This document shows, one piece after another, positions 29,419 to 36,188 of a DNA stretch of 64,000 nt. The translations under genes were made by a program, and so were the position numbers. Under the pieces are notes generated by a model. That model had not been told where the DNA came from. It made no database searches and worked only from the letters and a program-made list of their open reading frames with translations. This stretch comes from Nitrosospira multiformis (GTDB lineage Bacteria; Pseudomonadota; Gammaproteobacteria; Burkholderiales; Nitrosomonadaceae), in contig JAFKJB010000019.1 of the NCBI GenBank assembly GCA_017306155.1, positions 1-64,000 of the forward strand. The letters are read 5' to 3'. Position 1 is the stretch's first letter. Each line of letters starts with the position of its first letter.

Positions 29419-29467
29419 GGGGGTATAAATCGGGGGTACATGCTATTCTTCCCTAAGAGATACCCCC
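29419..29467 (+). promoter_or_regulatory. GGGGGTA direct repeats with inverted TACCCCC at the integrase start
   Basis: GGGGGTA occurs at 29419-29425 and 29432-29438. Its reverse complement TACCCCC lies at 29461-29467, one base before the integrase ATG, where the Shine-Dalgarno should be. The symmetry suggests integrase or AlpA binding, or an mRNA hairpin hiding the start. This is inference. Confidence 0.5.
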
Positions 29468-29468
29468 A

Positions 29469-30725
29469 ATGCCACTCACAGACATAGTTATTCGGAATGC
29501 GAAGCCAGACCCTAAGGCTCGCAAACTAGCTGATGAAAAAGGATTATTTCTCCTAATCCACCCTAACGGCTCCAAGTATTGGCGCTTCAAATATCGTTTT
29601 GACGGCAAAGAAAAGCTGCTTGCCTTGGGGGTATATCCGGATATTCCGCTTGCAACCCGTTTCAAGAAAAATGAGATAGGCGAGTCGGTCAAAATAAAAG
29701 GCGCCAGAGAGTTGAGAGATGAGGCTCGCGAGCTTCTAGCCCAAGGCATAGACCCGGGAGCGAATCGTAAGGCACATAAAGCCGCAAAACAGGGGCAAGC
29801 AGCAAACAGCTTTGAAGTAATCGCGAGAGAATGGTACGCCAAGTTTTCTCACGAGTGGGCACCAAGCCATGCGGACAAGATCATAAAGCGACTGGAGAAA
29901 GATGTTTTCCCCTGGATGGGAAACAGGCCTATTTCAGAAATTAAACCTCCTGAACTGCTGGCAGTCATCCGTCGTACCGAAAGCAGGGGAGCACTGGATA
30001 CAGCGCACCGCGTCAAGCAGAACTGCGGGCAGGTATTCCGATATGCTGTGGCTACAGGAAGGGCTGAGCGGGATCCGTCTCAGGATTTGAGGGATGCGAT
30101 ACCGTCAACAAAAAAGAATCATTTCGCCTCGATCACCGATCCTGTACAGGTAGGGGAGCTTTTGAGGGCAATAGAGGGCTTTAGAGGCACTTTTATTGTT
30201 CAGTCTGCCCTACGCCTTGCCCCAATGTTTTTCGTGCGTCCTGGGGAGCTACGGCGCGCCGAATGGAAGGATTTTGACTTTGATAAGTCTGAATGGCGCT
30301 ATTTTGTAACCAAAACAAAGACAGAGCATTCCGTTCCATTGGCCGCCCAAGCCGTGGCTGTCCTGCGGGAACTGCAAGCTTTGACCGGCCATGGGCGCTA
30401 TGTATTTCCCGGGCGTGATCCAAAGAAGCCTATGAGTGATGCGGCCGTAAACGCTGCGCTGCGGCGTATGGGATATGACACCAAAACCGAGATAACAGGA
30501 CATGGTTTTAGAGCAATGGCCAGGACAATCCTGGCGGAAGAGCTTCACCAGAAGCCGGAGGTTATCGAGCACCAGTTGGCGCATAAAGTGCCCGATGTTT
30601 TAGGGGCTGCATACAACCGGACCAAGTTTCTGAAAGAGCGGCGCGCGATGATGCAAGCCTGGGCGGATTACTTAGATGGGTTGAAGGTCGGAGCCCAAGT
30701 TATTCCTATGAGGCCGGGGGCATGA
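29469..30725 (+). CDS. int: P4-type tyrosine integrase
   Basis: 418 residues. The N-terminal DUF4102 arm domain (DGKEKLLALGVYPDIPLA) leads to a SAM-like core-binding domain and the catalytic domain. That domain has Arg in FVRPGELRRAEWKDFD, the box-II HGFRAMARTIL, His in EHQLAHKVPDVL and the nucleophile Tyr in GAAYNRTKFL. Such integrases insert satellites, PICIs and genomic islands at tRNA 3' ends. The gene begins 165 bp after tRNA-Ala in the same direction. It overlaps the next gene by ATGA. It appears intact. Confidence 0.95.
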   Translation: MPLTDIVIRNAKPDPKARKLADEKGLFLLIHPNGSKYWRFKYRFDGKEKLLALGVYPDIPLATRFKKNEIGESVKIKGARELRDEARELLAQGIDPGANRKAHKAAKQGQAANSFEVIAREWYAKFSHEWAPSHADKIIKRLEKDVFPWMGNRPISEIKPPELLAVIRRTESRGALDTAHRVKQNCGQVFRYAVATGRAERDPSQDLRDAIPSTKKNHFASITDPVQVGELLRAIEGFRGTFIVQSALRLAPMFFVRPGELRRAEWKDFDFDKSEWRYFVTKTKTEHSVPLAAQAVAVLRELQALTGHGRYVFPGRDPKKPMSDAAVNAALRRMGYDTKTEITGHGFRAMARTILAEELHQKPEVIEHQLAHKVPDVLGAAYNRTKFLKERRAMMQAWADYLDGLKVGAQVIPMRPGA

Positions 30726-31159
30726 AAACCATGAAACTTACTATTAAGTGGCCTGAGGAGGATCTGGGTGACGATCATTTATGGCGGGTATCTCGCGATT
30801 TGTGGCAAAAAGGCGATGTTACAGCCTTTCTTAAAGAACAAGTTATGGGGTTGAAAGATGGCAATGGGAAGCCGCTTCCGGATCATGCAAAACAATTTCT
30901 TCTGGATGTTTTGTTTCAAAGAATAAGGCTTCCCAAAACAACAAAGCGAGGAGTTTCAGCCACTGCAGTCAAGCAAGTCTTCAAAGTTAAATTGCAATTT
31001 TACGAATCTGAAAAATTCATAGAACAACGAGAAGGAATCCGCGGCACAACCCCGAGCCAAGAAGCGCTAATAGAGACTGCGAGAATCTTTAGCGTTTCAG
31101 AGTCAGTGGTGAGTCGTATTATTTATCCGCGACGGTCTACCATAAAGAGGAGGAAATAA
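30722..31159 (+). CDS. hypothetical protein of the integrase operon
   Basis: 145 residues starting MKTMKLTIKWPEEDLGDDHL, coupled to the integrase by a 4-base overlap. The middle is basic. The last 40 residues (SQEALIETARIFSVSESVVSRI) look like a helix-turn-helix, so DNA binding is possible. The family is not recognised. Position directly after int suggests a role in excision or regulation of the element; this is inference. Confidence 0.6.
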   Translation: MKTMKLTIKWPEEDLGDDHLWRVSRDLWQKGDVTAFLKEQVMGLKDGNGKPLPDHAKQFLLDVLFQRIRLPKTTKRGVSATAVKQVFKVKLQFYESEKFIEQREGIRGTTPSQEALIETARIFSVSESVVSRIIYPRRSTIKRRK

Positions 31160-31274
31160 CAACGTCTTTTTTGGCGCAAAAACGCCGATGACGAGGCTAA
31201 ATCAGTAAGTCATAGTGCTATCCAAGCCCTGCGGATTGGGGCGAACTCCAACGCATACGGAAGGATAGCCCGAA

Positions 31275-31541
31275 ATGAAACTTATCAAGTTGACCCCGGT
31301 ATTGGGGCTTACCGCAAAATCTCGCACTGCCCATTACAGCGATATAAAAAATGGACTTATGACGCCTCCTGTTCAACTGGGGGTCAATTCGGTCGCCTGG
31401 CCTGAGCATGAGATTATCGCCATAAATGCAGCCCGAATAGCGGGAAAGAATCACGACGAAGTTCGCCAATTAGTTTCTCATCTAATAGCTGAGCGAAAAA
31501 ACTGTGTTGCATCTCTCAATATTAAGGGGATGCAACAATGA
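31275..31541 (+). CDS. alpA: AlpA family transcriptional regulator
   Basis: 88 residues with the AlpA/Vis pattern: KSRTAHYSDIKNGLMTPPVQ followed by LG-x-N-S-V-A-W-P-E-H-E-I. The fold is a MerR-like winged helix that reads prophage or satellite promoters. In P4 and related satellites, AlpA-type proteins activate int or excision genes. It overlaps the next small HTH gene by ATGA, so two such regulators are made from one message. The gene is intact. Confidence 0.85.
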   Translation: MKLIKLTPVLGLTAKSRTAHYSDIKNGLMTPPVQLGVNSVAWPEHEIIAINAARIAGKNHDEVRQLVSHLIAERKNCVASLNIKGMQQ

Positions 31542-31744
31542 ATCAGCCGGCAGCCTACACAATCCCGCAGTTTTGCGCGGCCTATCACTTTAGCCGCGTT
31601 CATTATTACACCCTGAAAGAGAAAGGCCTGGCGCCCAAGGAAATTCGACTAGGGCGTCGAGTCATTATTACCCGCCGTGCTGCAGAGGAATGGGAAGACC
31701 GGATGACCACTCAGCAATCTGAAGTGGGGATAGTGCCACTGTGA
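31538..31744 (+). CDS. small helix-turn-helix protein (excisionase-like)
   Basis: 68 residues. AYTIPQFCAAYHFSRVHYYT is a winged-helix recognition segment, followed by LGRRVIITRRAAEEWEDR, typical of AlpA/Xis-like excisionase proteins. It is coupled to alpA by a 4-base overlap. It probably acts as a recombination directionality factor or a second regulator; which of the two cannot be decided by sequence. Confidence 0.65.
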   Translation: MNQPAAYTIPQFCAAYHFSRVHYYTLKEKGLAPKEIRLGRRVIITRRAAEEWEDRMTTQQSEVGIVPL

Positions 31745-31893
31745 ATATTTGCTTGACACCCTCATTCTCCCGAGATTATCCTTTCCACGCCTCTGCAAAT
31801 TCAGAGGTCAGGTTTGACAGCCTGGAGATAGGCGGACAACGGCCGCCGAGCCGTTTTTTTATGTCCGCAATAAGACACGTCCCCCTATGGGCG

Positions 31894-31980
31894 GCCCGTG
31901 TGGGGAGCCGAGAGGCTCGCCGGTCCTATCCCGGTCTGTCAACCCGCACGGCGCTGCTCACCAGTTTGACAGCTGGTGAA
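31894..31980 (+). ncRNA. C4-like antisense RNA region of P4-type satellites (putative)
   Basis: The stretch folds as a closed unit. GCCCGTGTGGG (31894-31904) pairs with CCCGCACGGC (31943-31952) with one bulge, enclosing a GAGCC/GGCTC hairpin. A second hairpin TCACCAG-CTGGTGA follows (31958-31979). The sequence CCGTGTGGGGAGCC..GGCTCGCCGGT closely resembles what I remember of the C4 antisense RNA family of P1/P4/P7-type elements, which controls immunity. A covariance search was not possible, so the assignment rests on motif and fold. It sits in the gap between the regulators and the 32017 gene. Confidence 0.5.
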
Positions 31981-32016
31981 GCGGAACACCTAAACCGCTT
32001 TGATAGGAATCACATC

Positions 32017-32304
32017 ATGCCCAAGGCATCCCCACGCGCACTCGCGCCTGTTTCACCCATCCTTCCCGACCAGTTGTCCCCGGTAATTAATGAACTCCAC
32101 GAGGTTTCTAACCTTGCCGAGTTCCTGTGTACATCCGTAATGCGGGTGCAGGATACTCAAGAAGGAGAATTTTCCCTTTCATTTGGGGAAAGCTCTGCGC
32201 TCATCAGACTAATGCAAAGCGTAACTGAGCGTCTCGTTAGTGCAGCTGCAAGTCTGGAAGACCTCAGGTTTGACCTCAAAAAGGAGGTAGCGAGCCATGA
32301 GTAA
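32017..32304 (+). CDS. hypothetical satellite protein
   Basis: 95 residues from ATG 32017 (AGGA 9 bases upstream), starting MPKASPRALAPVSPILPDQL and ending DLRFDLKKEVASHE. It is helical and hydrophilic; no family is recognised. The same frame is open back to GTG 31741, which overlaps the stop of the upstream gene. The codons before 32017 cover the structured RNA and read like non-coding sequence. It overlaps the following gene by 8 bases. Confidence 0.5.
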   Translation: MPKASPRALAPVSPILPDQLSPVINELHEVSNLAEFLCTSVMRVQDTQEGEFSLSFGESSALIRLMQSVTERLVSAAASLEDLRFDLKKEVASHE

Positions 32305-32572
32305 GACTAACCATGCGTTCGCGCAGCCCTTACCAACCAATCCAACTAGAGAACTGGTTAATGCGTCAGACCTTCTTTTAGAAGCCCGTCTCATTGCTTC
32401 ATTCATTCACTCTATTGGGCTCGGTCCTGCTGGACATGGGATTGAGCTCAATGAAGATCAGACATCAGGATTTTGCTATGTGATGAGAGACATGATGGAT
32501 CGAATCCAAAAGGCTGACGAATTGATGGGGAGCGCGCTTGGCTCCCTTAGGGACAGCCGGGAGGGCGAATAA
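32297..32572 (+). CDS. hypothetical small satellite protein
   Basis: 91 residues (SKTNHAFAQPLPTNPTRELV to the C-terminal SLRDSREGE), helical and acidic at the end. No domain is recognised. It overlaps its upstream neighbour by 8 bases and the Toprim gene by 1 base (TAATG). It therefore belongs to a tightly packed early operon running from int to 33957. Confidence 0.55.
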   Translation: MSKTNHAFAQPLPTNPTRELVNASDLLLEARLIASFIHSIGLGPAGHGIELNEDQTSGFCYVMRDMMDRIQKADELMGSALGSLRDSREGE

Positions 32573-33471
32573 TGGCCAGACAGAAATTTTATCGGGCTGG
32601 CCCGATAAAACGTGTAAGGCGCACAGCAGCCCAAGTTGCGCAGCTCGACAGGCAGATTATTGAGGTCTTGCGTCAAGATCCCCGTCAATCGGTTCGGCAC
32701 GTTTTTTACCGCATGACCGATCCCCGACTGCCTGAGCCGGTGGAGAAAAGCGACCGTGGATATAAGCATGTGCAGGAGCGCTGCGTGGCTCTGCGACGCT
32801 CTGGCGCTATCCCTTATGCGTGGATTGCCGATATGTCCCGGCAAGGATATTACGTAGACACTTTCAGCGGCGCCAGCGACTTCGTAGAAAGAATGGCGGG
32901 CCTATATCGGGCTGACATTTGGGCTGATGCTGATTACCGCTGCGAGGTGTGGGCAGAATCCAGATCGATCGCAAGCGTATTGCTGAAAGATTGCCGGGAA
33001 CTTGCCGTCGATCTCTTCCCTTGCGGTGGATTTTCCAGCCTGTCATTTGTTCATCAGGCGGCTGAGCAGCACAACAATTCGGATGACTGGCGACCGCTCC
33101 AAATCTTTTATATTGGCGACTACGATCCGGCTGGAGTCCTGATAGATCGCAGCCTTGAGAAAGAAATGAGGCGGCACCTGAGCGGCGACATCGAGCTGAG
33201 ATTCGAGCGCATAGGGATCAACCTCGACCAAATAGAAGAGTTCAGCCTGCCTACCAAGCCGCGCAAGGAATCTGATGCGCGCTCTCAGCATATAGCGTTC
33301 ACGGTGGAAGCAGAGGCCATGCCCGCGGGAATCATGCGGCGAATACTCAGGGAAAAGGTAGAAGCATTGCTCCCTGAGAATGCCTTGGCTGTCGCAAAGG
33401 TGGCAGAGCAATCAGAACGGGCGCATCTGCTGGAGATGGCTCAACTCCTCCATAACGCTCCGGGATCGTAG
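32572..33471 (+). CDS. Toprim-domain protein related to Spo11/TopoVI-A-like phage proteins
   Basis: 299 residues. A winged-helix-like N-terminus (RQSVRHVFYRMTDPRLP) is followed by a Toprim domain with Glu in EVWAESRSIASVL (about 129) and the D-x-D motif in FYIGDYDPAGVLIDRSL (173-175). The pairing of RxVFYRM and GDxDPAG is typical of Spo11/TopoVI-A-like proteins and their phage relatives. The strand-breaking Tyr of topoisomerases is not obvious, so nicking, primase-like or regulatory roles are open. Its place before the iterons suggests involvement in replication of the element. Confidence 0.6.
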   Translation: MARQKFYRAGPIKRVRRTAAQVAQLDRQIIEVLRQDPRQSVRHVFYRMTDPRLPEPVEKSDRGYKHVQERCVALRRSGAIPYAWIADMSRQGYYVDTFSGASDFVERMAGLYRADIWADADYRCEVWAESRSIASVLLKDCRELAVDLFPCGGFSSLSFVHQAAEQHNNSDDWRPLQIFYIGDYDPAGVLIDRSLEKEMRRHLSGDIELRFERIGINLDQIEEFSLPTKPRKESDARSQHIAFTVEAEAMPAGIMRRILREKVEALLPENALAVAKVAEQSERAHLLEMAQLLHNAPGS

Positions 33472-33474
33472 GAC

Positions 33475-33957
33475 GTGAGCAGGTCTAAAAAGCTTGCACT
33501 AAGGGATGCGAAGGAAAAGAGAGGGGAAGGTCTATTCATTCCCCTGTCCTTTGATATGTTGCGTAGTGCTGAGTTTGCATCCTTGAGTTATCACGCGACA
33601 AAACTGCTATTTGATCTGCTTCAGCAGTACAACTTAAGAAACAATGGCGATCTAGGAATGAGTTTTGAGCACTTCATGAAACCTAGGGGCTGGAAGAGCA
33701 AAGAAACGCTTAACAATGCTCGTATAGAACTTCTGGAGAAGGGCTTTATTATCATCACTAGACAAGGTGGCATGCGAGAGTGTTCGTTATATGCCGTTAC
33801 GTTCTTCGCAATAGATGAATGCGGCGGCAAGTTAGACGTGTCGGCGACGCGCCGGCCGCTTAATCTTTGGCGGAAACATTCACCTTTAAAAATTAAATCG
33901 TCCAGTACGCCTGCCGTACCATATACCCCCTCTGTAAGTACGCCTGCCGTACAATAG
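33475..33957 (+). CDS. wHTH-like satellite protein, candidate replication initiator
   Basis: 160 residues from GTG 33475 (MSRSKKLALRDAKEKRGEGL). The core LIPLSFDMLRSAEFASL-type segment, KLLFDLLQQYN and NARIELLEKGFIIITRQGG resemble winged-helix replication or RepA-like small proteins of phages. The C-terminus is Ser/Thr/Pro-rich and is encoded by two 15-bp iterons (33905, 33938). A product whose 3' end overlaps iterons is a good candidate to bind them. No direct evidence of initiator activity exists. Confidence 0.5.
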   Translation: MSRSKKLALRDAKEKRGEGLFIPLSFDMLRSAEFASLSYHATKLLFDLLQQYNLRNNGDLGMSFEHFMKPRGWKSKETLNNARIELLEKGFIIITRQGGMRECSLYAVTFFAIDECGGKLDVSATRRPLNLWRKHSPLKIKSSSTPAVPYTPSVSTPAVQ

Positions 33958-34039
33958 AAATTACAAATTGGCCCGTTTAGGTACGTCTACCGTACTTAAA
34001 TGGGCCTTTTTATGCCATTTGTTTGTACGCCTACCGTAC
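33905..34039 (+). repeat. four 15-bp iterons GTACGYCTRCCGTAC
   Basis: Copies lie at 33905-33919, 33938-33952, 33981-33995 and 34025-34039, all in the same orientation. Each is GTACG, a five-base core (CCTGC, CCTGC, TCTAC, CCTAC), and CGTAC. Centre spacing is 33, 43 and 44 bp, near 3 to 4 helical turns. They span the end of the 33475 gene and the downstream gap. They may be an origin or operator array. Confidence 0.75.
33970..34011 (+). terminator. long terminator hairpin with iteron 3 as its apex
   Basis: GGCCCGTTTA (33970-33979) pairs with TAAATGGGCC (33997-34006). The stem continues through the GTACG/CGTAC arms of iteron 3, leaving loop TCTAC, and is followed by five T. It would stop transcription of the int-to-33957 operon. 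Iteron-bound protein, or binding of the RNA, could alter termination (inference). Confidence 0.75.
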
Positions 34040-34103
34040 ACCTTCTAAGAGTTACCATCTGTATACAGGATTTATTCAGAATCTTTCTGCAACTCTTTCC
34101 GGC

Positions 34104-34481
34104 ATGATCCTTGAACAACTCGCTGCTGACGGCTTGGTGTTGTCTGTTTTTGAGGATGGCAATCTTGTATTTGCTGGAGAAGCAAACGCGGTCAACCTCT
34201 GGCTGAAGGTGATCAGGGAGCGGCTCCACCCAATTTTGACTGCTATATGCAAGCAAAAAATATTTATTTTATTTGTTCATTCTTGTTCATTGCTGTTCAT
34301 GACAATTTCATTAAACAAGTATATTGACATACTTACAAAAAGGAGTATAAGTATAATAAATCAATATCTTGGAGAAAATGAACATGCTGCACAGTATCAA
34401 AGAACAACGCGCCCTGGCTGTCGCAGAGATGCGCGGCATGGTCGAAAAAGCACAAGCCGAACGGAGAAATCTTTCTGCTGA
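34104..34481 (+). CDS. TubC-docking-like small phage protein with unusual 3' extension
   Basis: The first 50 residues (MILEQLAADGLVLSVFEDGN to HPILTAICKQ) resemble the TubC N-terminal docking-domain family, small proteins common next to phage packaging genes. After about 34250 the frame crosses AT-rich promoter DNA and the first 100 bp of the capsid gene, so the native stop has probably been lost. No good Shine-Dalgarno is seen. The 5' half may be a real gene; the 3' half is likely read-through. Confidence 0.4.
   Translation: MILEQLAADGLVLSVFEDGNLVFAGEANAVNLWLKVIRERLHPILTAICKQKIFILFVHSCSLLFMTISLNKYIDILTKRSISIINQYLGENEHAAQYQRTTRPGCRRDARHGRKSTSRTEKSFC
34274..34300 (+). repeat. three TGTTCAT direct repeats at 10-bp spacing
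   Basis: TGTTCAT at 34274-34280, 34284-34290 and 34294-34300 lies on one helical face about 25 bp upstream of a sigma-70-like promoter for the capsid gene. It is a plausible binding array for an activator or repressor of the head operon. Confidence 0.55.
34324..34351 (+). promoter_or_regulatory. promoter of the capsid operon
   Basis: TTGACA (34324-34329), 16-base spacer, TATAAG (34346-34351); an overlapping TATAAT lies at 34352-34357. This is close to the sigma-70 consensus. The capsid ATG (34378) follows 27 bp later with GGAG at 34370-34373. Confidence 0.7.
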
Positions 34482-35613
34482 CGAAGCAAAAAAGTTTGAC
34501 AGCCTGAAGGCGAAGATTACTGACCTCGAAGGGCAGGAAACCCGCGCAACCTTCCTGGCTGAAGCTGAGCGGCGTCAGAGCGGCACTCCGGTTATTAGCG
34601 GCGACAGGTCTTTTACCGAGCTGGAAAGCAATGTGAGCCTGTTGAGCGTAATCCGGGCTGGCATGGAAGGCCGCGCCTTGTCCGGCGCTGAAGCGGAATA
34701 CTCGAAAGAGATCGAGCGCAGAACAGGCCGCAAAGCTGGCGGCACGTTCGTTCCCCTCTCCGTTCTTGAGAAGCGGGTAAACACGACAACCTCCGGCGCG
34801 CAAATCGTTCCTACCGATCACCGTCCTGACCAGTATATCGACCCCCTGAGAAACAAGCTCCTGGCTCGTTCCCTTGGCGTACGCGTGCTGAGTGGTCTGC
34901 AAGGCGACGTATCCATCCCTGCCCACGGTTCCAGTGTTACCTCTGGATGGGTAGCGGAAAACTCTGCCCTCACTGCTTCAGATATGACCTTTGCCAGCAA
35001 GTCGCTTTCTCCCAAGCATGTCGGCGCATTGTCTGAAATGTCCAGGCAGCTCATCCAGCAGTCTTCTCCCGATATAGAGCAATTGCTGCATGATGATATG
35101 TCATTCGCCATTGCTGCCGCACTCGATAGCGCACTCATCAAGGGTGGCGGAACAGCGGAGCCCACCGGGATCATCGGTACGACCGGCATTCAGACTCACT
35201 CCCTGGCTACGCTCGATTGGGCGGGCATTGCTTCGATGCAGGAAAAAATCGAACTGGCAAACGCCACAGCAGGCGCATGGCTCACCTCCCCGGGTGTTAC
35301 CAAGAAGCTGCGCGTCACGCTGAAATCAACAACGGCAGGAGCAGCCTACCTGTGTGAAAACAACCGCATGGCTGATCTGCCTGTCCACAGCACAAAGCAG
35401 GTCCCTCTTGCCACCGCTAAAGGCCAGCTCATCCTGGGTGACTTCAGCCAAGTACTCTTGGGCATTTGGAGCGAGCTGGATATTCTGGTTAATCCGTTCG
35501 ATTCGACTGCCTACGCCCGCGGCGGCGTGTTGGTTCGGGCAATGGCGACCTGTGATATTGCTCTGCGTCAACCTACCGCCTTTGTCCTGGCGAATGACAT
35601 AACCGTATCGTAA
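34378..35613 (+). CDS. HK97-family major capsid protein
   Basis: About 411 residues. The N-terminal 100 residues are a charged coiled-coil scaffold (delta) domain (EQRALAVAEMRGMVEKAQAE). The HK97-fold shell begins near SGAQIVPTDHRPDQYIDPL and includes GSSVTSGWVAENSALTASDM and the AEPTGIIGTTGIQTHS loop. It forms the icosahedral head after the scaffold is cut by the protease. It is first in a head cassette running capsid-protease-portal-HNH, reversed from the usual phage order. The start may be ATG 34378 or 34384. Confidence 0.93.
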   Translation: MNMLHSIKEQRALAVAEMRGMVEKAQAERRNLSADEAKKFDSLKAKITDLEGQETRATFLAEAERRQSGTPVISGDRSFTELESNVSLLSVIRAGMEGRALSGAEAEYSKEIERRTGRKAGGTFVPLSVLEKRVNTTTSGAQIVPTDHRPDQYIDPLRNKLLARSLGVRVLSGLQGDVSIPAHGSSVTSGWVAENSALTASDMTFASKSLSPKHVGALSEMSRQLIQQSSPDIEQLLHDDMSFAIAAALDSALIKGGGTAEPTGIIGTTGIQTHSLATLDWAGIASMQEKIELANATAGAWLTSPGVTKKLRVTLKSTTAGAAYLCENNRMADLPVHSTKQVPLATAKGQLILGDFSQVLLGIWSELDILVNPFDSTAYARGGVLVRAMATCDIALRQPTAFVLANDITVS

Positions 35614-35627
35614 GAAGGGGCTGCGCA

Positions 35628-36188
35628 GTGGATAACACTTTCGAGATACGTTCGGGAGGGGCGCTACTGATGGACTCTCCCGGCAAGCTGTGGGGCTACG
35701 CGGCGATTTATAACTCCCCCAGTCAAGACCTGGGCGGCTTTGTCGAACAGATACTGCCCGGCGCATTTAATCGGTCCCTGGAAAAACCTGCCAATATCCG
35801 CGCACTGCTGGAGCACGATCCGCAACGCCTTCTAGGGCGCGTAGGCTCGGGCACCCTCACACTGCACGAGGAGTGGAAGGGGCTTTACTTCGAACTGTCG
35901 CTGCCTGATACCAGCTATGCGCGTGACCTTGGCGTACTGGTCGAGAGGAGAGACATTGCAGGCTGCTCATTCGGCTTTCGCGTTCCTGAAGGCGGGGATC
36001 ATTGGGAGGTGCGCTCAGGGCAGTTGATGCGTGATCTGGTTAATGTCCAACTGGAAGAAATCACAATTACCAGCAACCCGGCTTACCTCGATACCACTGT
36101 TGCCAAGCGCAGCATGGACCTTTGGCGCAAGAAGGAATACTTCGAAAGTATCGGCCATCACGTGCTAGCTCTTGAGGCGTACAAATGA
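35628..36188 (+). CDS. HK97-family prohead protease (peptidase U35/S78)
   Basis: 186 residues from GTG 35628. Conserved blocks are GYAAIYNSPSQDLGGFVEQI, the His-containing ALLEHDPQRLLGR and the catalytic Ser in RDIAGCSFGFRVP. It cleaves the capsid scaffold domain during head maturation. It follows the capsid by 14 bp and overlaps the portal gene by 4 bases. It looks intact. Confidence 0.92.
   Translation: MDNTFEIRSGGALLMDSPGKLWGYAAIYNSPSQDLGGFVEQILPGAFNRSLEKPANIRALLEHDPQRLLGRVGSGTLTLHEEWKGLYFELSLPDTSYARDLGVLVERRDIAGCSFGFRVPEGGDHWEVRSGQLMRDLVNVQLEEITITSNPAYLDTTVAKRSMDLWRKKEYFESIGHHVLALEAYK

Noticed and set aside
31160-31274. GGCG-CAAAAA-CGCC hairpin as terminator
   Set aside because: No T-run follows on either strand, so termination is not supported.
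33905-34039. Possible CRISPR-like repeats
   Set aside because: Units are 15 bp and only four, and the gaps are partly coding and terminator sequence. They are better read as iterons.
34250-34481. 3' half of the TubC-like frame as genuine protein
   Set aside because: It runs through AT-rich promoter elements and the capsid start in another frame; it is probably read-through.
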